Shown: positions 50,141-60,085, counted from the stretch's first letter. The stretch is DNA of 64,000 nucleotides from an uncultured Ruminococcus sp. (GCA_900315975.1 ONBA01000006.1:45263-109262), one strand, 5' to 3'. The notes: generated by a model from the letters alone, not told the origin. Translations and numbers: made by a program.

Positions 50141-51340
50141 ATGAAGAGTTATTCCTACGTTGCTCAGGACGCAAGAGGCAAACAGGTCAAGGGCAAGGCG
50201 AATGCCGAGAATGAACAGGAATTCCTCGAAAAGATGAAAGAACGAGGTGTGTTCATCAAGGATTACGCGGAAGACGATTCAAGTAACTCAAGATCAATTT
50301 ACAAGTTCAGTACCAAGGAGCTTTCTTTCTGTTGCAGACAGCTCAGTGCGATGCTCACTTCCGGTCTTACGCTTGTTAAGGCAATCGACATTCTTGTTAA
50401 AGAACAGGAAAATGAAAAAGCAAGAGCTATCTGGCAGGATATCTATGAGAACGTTCAGAAGGGTGAATCCTTCTCCTCGACCCTCGAGATGCATGCGGGT
50501 TCGTTCCCTGAATTCCTCATTTCAATGGCGAATGCCGGCGAGTCCAGTGGTTCACTCGACGTAATCATGACACGTATGTCGGACCATTACGCAAAGGAAA
50601 ACAAGCTCAAGAATACTATCAAGGGCGCTATGGTTTATCCTATGATCCTCGCGATCCTCTGCGTTGTTATCGTAATGTTCCTCTTCATCTTCATCATGCC
50701 TACATTTATTGATATGTATGAAGATCCTTCAACCATGCCGGCTCTGACAAAGATCATGGCTGCTATTTCTGACTTCCTCAGATACAGATGGTACATCGTT
50801 GTTATCATCGTTCTGGGCGCGTTCTTCGGATTCAAGTATGCGATGAAGTTCCCGAACTTCCGCTACAAGATCGACCGACTGATCCTCAAGGGACCTGTAT
50901 GGGGTCCCCTCGTAACAAAGATCTATACCGGCCGTTTCTCAAGAACCCTTTCTTCACTTTATTCAAGCGGTATCCCGATGGTTGAATGTTTACAGAAATC
51001 ATCGGCTATCCTCGGCAACAAATACGTTGACGAGAAATTCCTCGACGTTGTTGACGAAGTTAAACAGGGTGAAACCCTCTCAGCTTCTATCACAAGAACT
51101 GAACTCTTCGAGCCTATGTTCTGCTCAGTTATCTACGTTGGTGAGGAGTCAGGTGCTCTTGACTCGATCCTCGAGAAGACTTCAGATTACTACGAAGAAG
51201 AATCAGATTCAGCTGTACAGCGTCTTGTAAGCCTTGTTGAGCCTGTGCTCCTCATCTTCATGGGTGTTATCATCGGTATGGTCGTTATTGGTATCTACCC
51301 CGCACTCTACGGTTCAATGGCTGCAATCGAGAACGAATAA
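50141..51340 (+). CDS. pilC: Type IV pilus inner-membrane platform protein PilC
   Basis: A 399-residue GspF/PilC platform protein on which PilB and PilT act. It has two copies of the T2SSF domain with matching segments LSFCCRQLSAMLTSGLTLVKA and ISMANAGESSGSLDVIM in the first, and FSRTLSSLYSSGIPMVECL and IYVGEESGALDSIL in the second. Helices are near 165-190, 215-235 and 368-390. GGAGGTGG precedes the ATG. First gene of the operon pilC-pilMN-pilO and minor pilins. Confidence 0.93.
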   Translation: MKSYSYVAQDARGKQVKGKANAENEQEFLEKMKERGVFIKDYAEDDSSNSRSIYKFSTKELSFCCRQLSAMLTSGLTLVKAIDILVKEQENEKARAIWQDIYENVQKGESFSSTLEMHAGSFPEFLISMANAGESSGSLDVIMTRMSDHYAKENKLKNTIKGAMVYPMILAILCVVIVMFLFIFIMPTFIDMYEDPSTMPALTKIMAAISDFLRYRWYIVVIIVLGAFFGFKYAMKFPNFRYKIDRLILKGPVWGPLVTKIYTGRFSRTLSSLYSSGIPMVECLQKSSAILGNKYVDEKFLDVVDEVKQGETLSASITRTELFEPMFCSVIYVGEESGALDSILEKTSDYYEEESDSAVQRLVSLVEPVLLIFMGVIIGMVVIGIYPALYGSMAAIENE

Positions 51341-51364
51341 ACACGGAAAGGTGGAAAAAGAAAA

Positions 51365-52981
51365 ATGCTTTCATTTGATATTACCGATAGAAACGTCCGA
51401 GTTGTTAAGGGCGTTGAGAGCAACGGAAAGATCAAGATCAGCTCCGCTGCTACACTTAACCTTGAAGAGGGTCTCATCGTAAACGGTCACGTTAAAGATG
51501 TTCCCAACGTTGCAACACTTATAAATGGTGTCCTCAAGAGAAACAAGATGCCTGACAAGGAAGCTATCGTCAGCATCTCCTCTAACCTTACAATATTCAA
51601 GGAAATGACAGTTCCCCGCGGAAAGGGAAATGATCTCCAGAAAACAGTTAAGCAGCAGATGCAGGCTGAACTTAATCTGGACGATTCATTCAGCGTTACA
51701 TATGTTGTCGTTGGTGACGGCGAGACAAGTGCTAACGGTGAGCCTACTGTAAAGGTGCTCGCTACTGCCTGCCCTTATGAGATCGTTAACAGCTACAGAG
51801 AAGTTTTCAAGCTCCTCGGTATCTCACTCAGATCTGTAATGGTAGGATGCAACTGTATCACAAAGGTTCTTCTTGCTGATACAAAGATCAAGTCAAAGAT
51901 GCCTCTGCTTGCTGTTCAGATCGATAACAACTTCATCTCTCTCAACCTTTATGAGCAGGGTCAGCTTTCATTCTCACGTTTCGCGTCTATCGATCCGGAC
52001 GACTACGGCGGATCTGATGACTACGTTTTCGAGGCTGTAAACGAGAACATCTTCCGTATGCTCCAGTTCCACAGAAGCCGTAATACAGGCGAGGTCATCG
52101 AGAACGTTATCTTCTACGGCGATACTCACGAGTATGTAAGACTTACTGATGAACTTGAAAAGCTCGATCTTAATACAAGCCTTATCAACGTTCCTCCGCA
52201 GATCCACGGACACGAAAATCTCGAATTCTCTCTCTACGCTAACGCTATCGGTGCTATGTTCAAGCGTAACAGAGATAACGAGAAGATCAACCTCCTCGAT
52301 ACTGACCTTGGTACTACTATTAAAAGAGCAAGCTCAGGTGCAGGAAATGAGACAGCAGGTACAATTGCATTACTCGCCTGCGTTCTCGGTGCTGCTGTTA
52401 TCACTGGCGGTATCTGGGGCGTAATGAGCTTATACGATCTCAGCGTTAAGAGCGATGTTAAGGAAATCGTGTCTTACATCGAGGATCCTAATACAACTAA
52501 ACAGCTCAATCACCGTGAGAAACTTCTCGGTATCAGAGATAATGTTAATGCTTACCACACAAAGATGGTAAATGCACACGATGCATTCTATTCACAGCCT
52601 GTTATTAATGGCGATAAGTTTGAGAACATTCAGCTTGTCCTCGATAAGACCGCAGAAGAACTCGGACTCGGTGAGTCAGTGGCAACATTCCCCTCTTACT
52701 CAGGAGGCACAATGTCGTTCTCTGTAACAGCTGCCGGAAGCAAGGAAATGGTACAGAAGCTTCCTTCACTCTTTATCGATAACCTTGTCGGCAAAGACTA
52801 TTCCGATAATAAGGGTTACTACCACAACGCTTCTTATTCAGGCTATTCTGTTAGAGAAGCTGCTAAGGACGGCTCTGAAGAAGAAAAGGCAGAGTTCTCA
52901 GTTACTGTTGCGATCGAAGGACGCGAGAGTGCATACAAGCCTGAGAAAACTGATAAGCCTGAAGACAAAAAGGCTGAATAA
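51365..52981 (+). CDS. Fused PilM-PilN alignment protein of the type IV pilus
   Basis: A 538-residue protein joining two normally separate parts. Residues 1-300 are an actin-like PilM fold (LSFDITDRNVRVVKG, KTVKQQMQAELNLDDSF, LLAVQIDNNFISLNLYEQG). Residues 306-312 read KINLLDT, the INLL motif by which the PilN N-terminus normally binds PilM. A transmembrane helix follows at about 333-356, then an extracytoplasmic PilN-like domain with coiled and beta parts and a Lys/Glu-rich tail. It couples the cytoplasmic ring to the envelope part of the machine. It starts with AAAGGTGG upstream, 24 bases after pilC; pilO follows. Confidence 0.8.
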   Translation: MLSFDITDRNVRVVKGVESNGKIKISSAATLNLEEGLIVNGHVKDVPNVATLINGVLKRNKMPDKEAIVSISSNLTIFKEMTVPRGKGNDLQKTVKQQMQAELNLDDSFSVTYVVVGDGETSANGEPTVKVLATACPYEIVNSYREVFKLLGISLRSVMVGCNCITKVLLADTKIKSKMPLLAVQIDNNFISLNLYEQGQLSFSRFASIDPDDYGGSDDYVFEAVNENIFRMLQFHRSRNTGEVIENVIFYGDTHEYVRLTDELEKLDLNTSLINVPPQIHGHENLEFSLYANAIGAMFKRNRDNEKINLLDTDLGTTIKRASSGAGNETAGTIALLACVLGAAVITGGIWGVMSLYDLSVKSDVKEIVSYIEDPNTTKQLNHREKLLGIRDNVNAYHTKMVNAHDAFYSQPVINGDKFENIQLVLDKTAEELGLGESVATFPSYSGGTMSFSVTAAGSKEMVQKLPSLFIDNLVGKDYSDNKGYYHNASYSGYSVREAAKDGSEEEKAEFSVTVAIEGRESAYKPEKTDKPEDKKAE

Positions 52982-52995
52982 GGAGGTAGATAAAA

Positions 52996-53748
52996 ATGAA
53001 ACTTAATTACAGAGATAAGATTATTTTAGGAGTACTTCTTGCAGTAGTTATACTCCTCCTCGGATTCTTCCTTCTTATAAAGCCTAAGAAGGCTGATATC
53101 AGTGCTGATAAGGCTGAGCTTGCAAAGGTTCAGCAGCAAAAGGATGAGATCGATGCTAAGATCGCTGAGATCAAGCCTCTTCAGAAGGAAATCAAGGAAA
53201 CATACGACAATACAACAGAGCTTACAAATGATTTCGTTGAGTACAACGATATCAACAACCCCCGCAAGATCGACCAGTATATGCAGCACTTCTGTGAAGA
53301 CTGCGAGGTAAAGGTGTTAAACCTCTCAACTAATACACTCAACGAATCAACTCTTGATTACTACTACTTCGAGACTTCAATGCCCGGTGAGAAGCAGCTT
53401 GAACAGGCTGACCTCAACGGTGACAGAAAGGCTGCTCTCGATGAGGCTCAGGCTGAGCAGAACTCACTCAAGGACAGAAATAAGGAAAGTGTTCTTTCAG
53501 GAAGCTATACAATTTCCGTAAAGGGTTCAAAGGAAAATATCTGGAAGTACATGGAAGCACTTGAGCAGCAGGATAAAACTATCATAATCAATTCAATCAC
53601 AATCGATGGTGTTTTCCTTAAGGAAACTGAAGAGGCTGCAGCTTTCTTAGCTGCAATGGCTGAAGCAGGTGAAGAACCTACTGCAAATATTGATATTACA
53701 CTTTATTCAGTATACACACTCTCAGAACCTAACGTAGAAGCTGATTAA
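52996..53748 (+). CDS. Type IV pilus alignment protein PilO-like
   Basis: A 250-residue protein with a short cytoplasmic start, one transmembrane helix (about 10-30), a coiled coil (about 33-85: ISADKAELAKVQQQKDEIDA) and a small alpha/beta domain with KGSKENIWKYMEALEQQ typical of PilO/GspM ferredoxin-like folds. It should pair with the PilN part of the preceding protein. GGAGG lies 9 bases before the ATG; the gap to pilMN is 14 bases. Confidence 0.78.
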   Translation: MKLNYRDKIILGVLLAVVILLLGFFLLIKPKKADISADKAELAKVQQQKDEIDAKIAEIKPLQKEIKETYDNTTELTNDFVEYNDINNPRKIDQYMQHFCEDCEVKVLNLSTNTLNESTLDYYYFETSMPGEKQLEQADLNGDRKAALDEAQAEQNSLKDRNKESVLSGSYTISVKGSKENIWKYMEALEQQDKTIIINSITIDGVFLKETEEAAAFLAAMAEAGEEPTANIDITLYSVYTLSEPNVEAD

Positions 53749-53806
53749 AACTTGTCCTTCGCTTACAGTTATTAGATGAAGATATAACTTGAAAGGCGGT
53801 TAAAAA

Positions 53807-56800
53807 ATGAAACTAAAGAAGAATAGAAAATTAAAAGGTTCAGTGCTTCTTACCGTTGTATCGGTAATGGCATTGCTGATAATTTTCATGGCGAGTACTC
53901 TGACTCTGGCAGCTGCTGCCAATAACAGAGCACATGCGAACTATTCAGATAGTCAGGCAGAATATACCGCGAGGGCAGCGATCGAAGGTTTTACTCAGGC
54001 TCTTGAGGACAACGATGCGGTCGCTCAGACCCTTGTAAGTATGGCTGCTACTGATAAGGTCTATCCTGCTGTTGTCATCAACGATCCCGGCATGGGCAGC
54101 GTTGGTTACTACGAAGGCGATACATGGGTAGAGGACAGAATCAAGGTTGAATGCCTTGACGAAAATTATTCTTTTGATGAAAAGCAGAATGCATGGGTGC
54201 CTATGCAGGTGATCAAGATCTCTGCAACAGGTAAGGTTGGTAAGGAAGAGAAGAATATCTCATACTATATCCAGCGTACCACAAGAAAAGTTAAAAGTGC
54301 TAACATCAGAGGATTCCAGACACTTGGCGACGGTGGACTCCAGAATAATGGCGCGTTCACCGGAGCTCTCTCTCTCGGTCTCAAAATACCGGCTGGACTG
54401 CCTACTCAGACTTTCTATGCTGATAACGATTTTGAGCTCCACGCTGATACTCTCTTTGTAAACGGAAATTTCGATACATCAATTGGTAACGGCTGTGATC
54501 TCTATATCTCTGAATCGGATAATGGCAATCCCTGTCAGTCGTCTATTCTTGGCGACCTTATACTTTCCAATGCAGGTCTCAAGGTACATCTCGATTATCC
54601 TTATGCACGCAAGACCAGTGCAGGCTCATGGAATGAAACAGAGATGACGTTCAATAATATTCCTTACCTTTTTGTACAGGGTGATATCAAGGGTTCTACT
54701 CCGAGAGCAGACCTTGAGGTTTATGCTGAAGGTGAAAATAACGGTATCACAAATTCAGCAGATGATCCGTTCAACGTAATGTGTAACCACATTAACTTGC
54801 ACCATGTCAAACTGAATGGTACAGATGTTTTCCTTTTTGGTGCGTCAGGCGAGAGCGTACTCGGTTCGAATGGCGATGATTCCAATCTGTACAGATGGTC
54901 AAGTTCTGTCTTAAACAAAACTGCTGACCGTATACCCGGCGGTACTGTCGGCGGAAGCATTTACTGCAACCATAATCTTAAGTTGGAAAAGAGTTTGGAT
55001 GTCAAGGGAAATCTTGTTGTTCAGGGAAACCTTGACCTCAGCGCTGGAAACTGTGGTAATGTAAATGTCGGCGGCGACCTTGTTGTAAACGGTTCGATCA
55101 GCGGCTTTAACAAGCTTCATGTAAAGGGCAAGATCTATTGCCATGAAACATCATCATCTGTCGGTGGTCTTGCTGACGGTATCTATGTTAAGCGTAACAG
55201 CAAAAACGACAGCGCAGTAAAATCAGGTTATGTAAAGGCTAACAATATTCCTGTTAGATCGGTATATATTCCTAATGAATCAACAGAATCTATACAGATT
55301 CCGAGTTTTGTAAGCTATAAGGTTACATATAATGATAATACAAGCGCTGAAAAGTCGATACAGTTCGGCACTGTTGAAGATGCAAATGAACCTTATCCGA
55401 CAGCTGAAGTAAAAACGCTTTATCAGAAAGATTATAATCATGGTTATGATCCTGATGATTCTTCCCAGACACCTATTTTGATAAACGGCTCGCAGATTCA
55501 ATGGCAATATATATGGCCTGATCCTCCTAAAGGACAGTTCTATGTGATTTCTGATGATCCTAATTATAATGGAGCATATTCATCCAAACCTTACATTAAC
55601 AGGACAACTAACACTATTACGGATAAACCAGCACAGTTATATTATACTATTGAAGTTCCTGGTGCAAGCGAAGAAGACGCTCCGATAGTTTATCAGAGTG
55701 GTGATTTTGAAGATGTTATCAAGCAGGCTGAGGGAGCAAATGTTGCAAGAATTGAAAACATTAAGCTCAGCATGGCTAATATTGAAGTAAACTCAGCTGG
55801 TGAGCTTGTAAAGGCAACTCCTGATCTGAGTAAATCAGGTGATCCAAATAATTTCTTTCAGAATCAAGGTGGTCGCATTTACACTATGTATGTTGTTGAT
55901 CCTGACGGTAAAATCGTTACTGATGATTCAGGAAATGCAATTCGTACAGAGAGCGATTGGGAGTACTGGCATGTTGATTCAGAAGGCAACCTTAAAACAG
56001 ATGCAGAAGGAAATTATATCCGTGCTGTCAGCTCCGAAGGTGAGCCTATAAGTGCGTATGAATACATTCTCGATGCTGATGGAAAGGTTACTGATGAAGC
56101 AGCTGCTCCCGGTACACACTATTTCTATGAAGTAGATTACAATGGTGAAACTACATCAAACCGTGTTACAAACGATGTAACTTACTGGTATAACAACGGC
56201 GGTACATGGGAGAAAACTACTGCTGCCGCTGCTCAGAACACAAATACTAATATGTATCGTGCATGGTATGATCCTACAAAGCTTGTAACAGAAGAATTCT
56301 ACTATTATGATGGTGACCCGACAGGTCATGACGAAGCATGGCATAATGCTCATAAGGTTTCAGAGGCAGTTGCATTTGCTAAGAGAACTTATGCGGATCC
56401 TAAGAGCTATGCTGAGATGATCAACGGCGCAGGAAGCACAAGCGTTTATCCTTCTAAGATGACAAGAGCTGCACTCCAGACAGGCGAAAATAAAATGGTT
56501 CTCAGCCTTAAGGACGCTCGTGAATCTGTTGGTATGGACGCAAGCGGTAACTTCTCTGAATCGGACGGCTTCTATAAAGATGTTCCCGATCCTACAGCTG
56601 CTGCTTCATGGCCGACATACACAAATAGTAATGTTCCTGGTGTAATTACTCAGTCATGTATACTCTCAGGTGAATTCAAAGGAAAGACAATAAAGGTCAA
56701 TCCTAATGGAGCAACCGGAAGAGACTTCTGGGTAGTTCTTGATGGTGCGACATTCAATAATCAAGGTTCTTTATCAACCCAGAATGGTCTTGTATGCTCA

Positions 56801-57277
56801 TCGAATGGTACTGTTAATATTCTCGTAAAGAACACTGTAACATTTGATAATGCAGGTATCTACACAGAAGGTCTTTACAATAAGTTAAAGGCTGGCGATA
56901 GTGCCGCTAACCCGATCTACATCAACGAGGCTGATCAGATGAACATCTATCTCTATGGTGCAGAAGATTCAAAGATCAGTATGGCTAATGATAAGCTTAT
57001 CTGTGCTAACTGTAAGGCTCCTTATACGTTACTCGAATGCAGCACAGCAAGCCCGCCGACTCATTACTACAAGTACGTTGAGAAGAGCGGAACTATATAC
57101 GACTACGGCACAGGCAATACTAAGGTCGGTCTTATAGGAAGTGCCCTCTTCAAGGGTGCTACTGTACCGAATAACTTCGCTATCCTCTTCACAGAGTCAA
57201 ACGAGAATTCAAACGGTATTCATAATTCAAACGTTGCTGGAGCAGACTGGTATGCTAAGTACTACGATTCGCACTAA
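53807..57277 (+). CDS. Giant PilX/GspK-like minor pilin
   Basis: A 1156-residue protein. The N-terminus (KLKGSVLLTVVSVMALLIIF) looks like a class III prepilin leader with the cleavage Gly at 11 and a hydrophobic helix. Position +5 is Thr, not the Glu of assembly-competent pilins, as in GspK and PilX tip subunits. Residues 380-445 form repeated short beta units (KGNLVVQGNLDLS, VGGDLVVNGSISG) of the bactofilin/beta-helix type. Residues 700-760 are a Tyr/Trp/Asp-rich repeat area, and 960-1060 again suggest beta-helix turns. No known catalytic motif is seen. Likely at the pilus tip as an adhesin (inference). It lies in the operon after pilO. Confidence 0.7.
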   Translation: MKLKKNRKLKGSVLLTVVSVMALLIIFMASTLTLAAAANNRAHANYSDSQAEYTARAAIEGFTQALEDNDAVAQTLVSMAATDKVYPAVVINDPGMGSVGYYEGDTWVEDRIKVECLDENYSFDEKQNAWVPMQVIKISATGKVGKEEKNISYYIQRTTRKVKSANIRGFQTLGDGGLQNNGAFTGALSLGLKIPAGLPTQTFYADNDFELHADTLFVNGNFDTSIGNGCDLYISESDNGNPCQSSILGDLILSNAGLKVHLDYPYARKTSAGSWNETEMTFNNIPYLFVQGDIKGSTPRADLEVYAEGENNGITNSADDPFNVMCNHINLHHVKLNGTDVFLFGASGESVLGSNGDDSNLYRWSSSVLNKTADRIPGGTVGGSIYCNHNLKLEKSLDVKGNLVVQGNLDLSAGNCGNVNVGGDLVVNGSISGFNKLHVKGKIYCHETSSSVGGLADGIYVKRNSKNDSAVKSGYVKANNIPVRSVYIPNESTESIQIPSFVSYKVTYNDNTSAEKSIQFGTVEDANEPYPTAEVKTLYQKDYNHGYDPDDSSQTPILINGSQIQWQYIWPDPPKGQFYVISDDPNYNGAYSSKPYINRTTNTITDKPAQLYYTIEVPGASEEDAPIVYQSGDFEDVIKQAEGANVARIENIKLSMANIEVNSAGELVKATPDLSKSGDPNNFFQNQGGRIYTMYVVDPDGKIVTDDSGNAIRTESDWEYWHVDSEGNLKTDAEGNYIRAVSSEGEPISAYEYILDADGKVTDEAAAPGTHYFYEVDYNGETTSNRVTNDVTYWYNNGGTWEKTTAAAAQNTNTNMYRAWYDPTKLVTEEFYYYDGDPTGHDEAWHNAHKVSEAVAFAKRTYADPKSYAEMINGAGSTSVYPSKMTRAALQTGENKMVLSLKDARESVGMDASGNFSESDGFYKDVPDPTAAASWPTYTNSNVPGVITQSCILSGEFKGKTIKVNPNGATGRDFWVVLDGATFNNQGSLSTQNGLVCSSNGTVNILVKNTVTFDNAGIYTEGLYNKLKAGDSAANPIYINEADQMNIYLYGAEDSKISMANDKLICANCKAPYTLLECSTASPPTHYYKYVEKSGTIYDYGTGNTKVGLIGSALFKGATVPNNFAILFTESNENSNGIHNSNVAGADWYAKYYDSH

Positions 57278-57289
57278 GGAGGGCTGAAT

Positions 57290-58021
57290 ATGAAAAAGAA
57301 AAATCTCAAAGGTACTACGCTTTTAGAGGTCATCATAGCTTTAGCCATCTTTGCAATGCTCGGAGTTATCCTTGTCACTCTCGGTTCAAACGTTGATAAG
57401 CAGACTAAATCATCGATAAAGCTCAATAAGCGAGTTGCTCTTCAGGCTCCGTATGCCGCTTCACAGCAGGAAAAGCATGCGGTTGAGCAGGATGACGGCA
57501 CATATCAGGAAGTTGAGCTTACTAATTCAAATTCATCAATTCGTATTTTCATCGACAAGGATAAGGACGGAAACCCTGACGACGTTGATGTAAAGCGCGA
57601 AAACGGTAATATTGACAAGATAAGTTCACAGGCTAATGTCTCAGGCAAGAGATATACTACTGAGGATATCGTCACCGGCGATACTGAGGCTTATGATCCG
57701 GAAGATGTTTCTAATTCAAGACATCATCTCCAGTTCATAAAGGTCTCAAACAGAATCGAAGTTGATTTTTCAGGTGTCGGCAATCAGATCAAGAAGGGCG
57801 AGACCAGAGTGATAACTGTTGATAAGGTCGCTGATGACGGAACTGTTACTAATGAGCATATCACAGGCGCTGTATGGACTCATAAGAGCGCAGATGCTGA
57901 GAAGGTAGCTACTATCGACGCTGACGGAACAATTACCGCTGTAGGTGCTGGTTCATGCACATACCACGGTTACGATGACGAAGGCAGACGCTTTATTGTC
58001 AAGATAATCGTTTATAATTAA
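57290..58021 (+). CDS. Minor prepilin with C-terminal Ig-like (BIG2) domain
   Basis: A 243-residue prepilin. The leader MKKKNLKG is followed by TTLLEVIIALAIFAMLG, with the cleavage Gly, Glu at +5 and a hydrophobic helix. A polar middle region with EF-like Asp runs (DKDKDGNPDDVD) precedes a C-terminal domain from about residue 160 whose end, ATIDADGTITAVGAGSCTY, has the BIG2 signature. BIG2 domains are common in surface adhesins. It starts 12 bases after the giant minor pilin. Confidence 0.82.
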   Translation: MKKKNLKGTTLLEVIIALAIFAMLGVILVTLGSNVDKQTKSSIKLNKRVALQAPYAASQQEKHAVEQDDGTYQEVELTNSNSSIRIFIDKDKDGNPDDVDVKRENGNIDKISSQANVSGKRYTTEDIVTGDTEAYDPEDVSNSRHHLQFIKVSNRIEVDFSGVGNQIKKGETRVITVDKVADDGTVTNEHITGAVWTHKSADAEKVATIDADGTITAVGAGSCTYHGYDDEGRRFIVKIIVYN

Positions 58022-58035
58022 GGGGGTAATAGTCA

Positions 58036-59040
58036 ATGAAGAAAAAAAATCTCAAGGGCTTTACTCTCCTTGAGCTGATCATCGTTCTTGCTATATTCTC
58101 ATTGCTGATGCTTGGTGCTATGTCACTTATTGATCCTGTATCAAAAATACAGAATCGTGCAACTACTAACGAAAATTCATATGCCTATGTTGATAATATC
58201 CAGAATTATCTTCAGGAATCTCTCGAATTCTCTGATCATATCTGGGTTTATCAGGGCAATATGTCATCGTCAGACCTTGCTGATAAGGCGATGGAGTTCA
58301 AGGAGCAGTACTATAAGGATATAATCTGGAAGGCAAGCGAACCTGATGCTCCGGATTTTGCTAAGTGCAGAATAAGAGTAATGACTCTTATAAATAACAA
58401 TAACACTCCGGATCCAACAGCGGCAACAGGTGTTAATTTCACTAAGGGTCAGATACTTATGCAGACAGTCGATTATATGTCTGACAGTACTACAACCCTG
58501 CCGCTTTCAAATCCTGTAAAACAGCTTAATGAAACATTCTTCGGAGATATTTACACTTTCGATTACGTTCTTGGTGCTACTTCATTCACGAATGTGACCG
58601 ATTCAAACGGCGATAATGCACTTGCATTTGACAGCCTTGTAAATCCGCCTGCCGGTGGAGTTCCTGCTTCTCTGAATCCGAGCAACTTTGCTGTAAGCAT
58701 AGCTGCATATCAGACTAAGACAGACAGAAACAACCATATCTTTGAGGACCATACAGTTTCTGGTCCTTCAGGTACTTATGTAGATTATCGTATCTATCCG
58801 GTTGCTACTCATTACTTTGTTGCAAATATTCCGCTCTTTAATGTTATTTCAAGAAATAACACCGGAAACAGCAAGTACTGGATAGCTGAAACACCGGGCA
58901 ACAACAGCGTTGCTAAGCATAAGGAAGATAACAGCGGTTTCTCTGCTTTCAGACACGGCGATGCTGATATCTCAATGCATGCTGACGATAACATTTATAT
59001 CGTATACGCAGTTTCTGATGAGATTGCTTCACTCAAGTAA
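58036..59040 (+). CDS. Minor prepilin
   Basis: A 334-residue prepilin with leader MKKKNLKG and mature start FTLLELIIVLAIFSLLML, Glu at +5. The rest is a PilW-like beta-rich domain without recognisable motif. The eight leader residues are identical to those of the preceding gene, which suggests duplication of the 5' end or the shared need of PilD. Last gene of the operon before the terminator at 59056. Confidence 0.82.
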   Translation: MKKKNLKGFTLLELIIVLAIFSLLMLGAMSLIDPVSKIQNRATTNENSYAYVDNIQNYLQESLEFSDHIWVYQGNMSSSDLADKAMEFKEQYYKDIIWKASEPDAPDFAKCRIRVMTLINNNNTPDPTAATGVNFTKGQILMQTVDYMSDSTTTLPLSNPVKQLNETFFGDIYTFDYVLGATSFTNVTDSNGDNALAFDSLVNPPAGGVPASLNPSNFAVSIAAYQTKTDRNNHIFEDHTVSGPSGTYVDYRIYPVATHYFVANIPLFNVISRNNTGNSKYWIAETPGNNSVAKHKEDNSGFSAFRHGDADISMHADDNIYIVYAVSDEIASLK

Positions 59041-59055
59041 TTAAGCAATAATAAA

Positions 59056-59095
59056 ACAGGCAGCAGTAATAATTGCTGCTGCCTGTAATTTATTT
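59056..59095. terminator. Bidirectional terminator
   Basis: ACAGGCAGCAG (59056-59066) and CTGCTGCCTGT (59076-59086) form a perfect 11-bp stem. It lies between the minor pilin gene and converging pilD. Confidence 0.82.
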
Positions 59096-59109
59096 TGCGC
59101 TTTTTGGTA

Positions 59110-59949
59110 TTACTCCGGTTTAACCGTGAGGAAATTTATGTACCACTGAGCTATATTGTTTCCCCAGAGCATTGCTGCTGCAATGCCTATCGAAAGGTAA
59201 GGTCCGAATGCGAACTTTGAATCCTTTGTGACAGCCTTTATTATAAGTCCGCCAACTGCGGCGGCAACAATTCCAATCAATGCTGAAACGATAACAGCCT
59301 GTGTTCCGAGGAGAGCACCTGCGGCAAACATGAGTATCGTATCACCGAGCTCAATTGCACGGAAGTCTTCACCAAACTTGCTTCGGATAATCGGTCTGCT
59401 GACCTCTCCGATGATGAAGAATGGAACACTGATCGCGAATGCTCCGATAATGCGGTGCTTCAGCTCAACGTCCTCTGTGAATATCGCAGCAGGAACCGCG
59501 AGAAGGAAAATGATACCAACGATGATCATGTCGATCTCCTGTGTATCCCAGTCCATGAAGGCTACAACGATGAGCAGCGACATAAGAACGCAGGTTATTA
59601 TGGCTTTAGCATTAATATCAAGCACCATGAACGTGACGATGTAAAGAATTCCGTTCAACGCCTCAACGACCGGATATCTCGGCGATATCTTAGAGCCGCA
59701 GGCATGGCACTTTCCCCGGAGCAGCAGCCAGCTGAATACAGGAATAAGATCAATTGGTCTTATCTTGGTTCCGCAGGTCATACAGTGGGAGGATCGTTTG
59801 ATCAGCGATTCGTGCCTCGGAAGACGAAGTATCACGACGTTCAGGAAGCTTCCGATACAGATGCCGAAGAGAAAAACTATTGTGTAAAACTCGATTTTGA
59901 ATGGCAGTTCAGTGTATTCACTGTGCAGCATATCTTCAAATCCAAACAT
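59110..59949 (-). CDS. pilD: Prepilin peptidase/N-methyltransferase PilD
   Basis: PilD (A24 peptidase) cuts prepilin leaders after Gly and methylates the new N-terminus. The 279-residue membrane protein has the N-terminal GICIGSFLNVVILRLPR, the zinc cysteines CMTCGTKI and CHACGSKI, the first catalytic Asp in MDWDTQEID and the second in LGDTILMFAAGALLG, then FAFGPYLSIG. ATG at 59949 is chosen because GGAG lies 10 bases upstream; ATG at 59970 has no site. It is the only pil gene on the minus strand here. Confidence 0.9.
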   Translation of the reverse strand: MFGFEDMLHSEYTELPFKIEFYTIVFLFGICIGSFLNVVILRLPRHESLIKRSSHCMTCGTKIRPIDLIPVFSWLLLRGKCHACGSKISPRYPVVEALNGILYIVTFMVLDINAKAIITCVLMSLLIVVAFMDWDTQEIDMIIVGIIFLLAVPAAIFTEDVELKHRIIGAFAISVPFFIIGEVSRPIIRSKFGEDFRAIELGDTILMFAAGALLGTQAVIVSALIGIVAAAVGGLIIKAVTKDSKFAFGPYLSIGIAAAMLWGNNIAQWYINFLTVKPE

Positions 59950-59991
59950 GGTTTTACCACTCCTTTTCATTTAGAATATTGACGTAATACT

Positions 59992-60019
59992 ATTATATCA
60001 TATTCTGAATAAAATTCAA
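59992..60019 (-). promoter_or_regulatory. Promoter of pilD
   Basis: On the minus strand TTGAAT (60019-60014), 16-base spacer, TATAAT (59997-59992). Confidence 0.6.
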
Positions 60020-60085
60020 GTATAATTTAAGAGTTTGTTCCGGGGGGACCGGAGCGGATTCTAAAAAATAAGCGGAGGTTTGTAT

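Noticed and set aside
59455..59982. A 175-codon plus-strand frame over pilD
   Set aside because: pilD on the minus strand has complete catalytic and zinc motifs; the plus frame has none and crosses the pilD start region.
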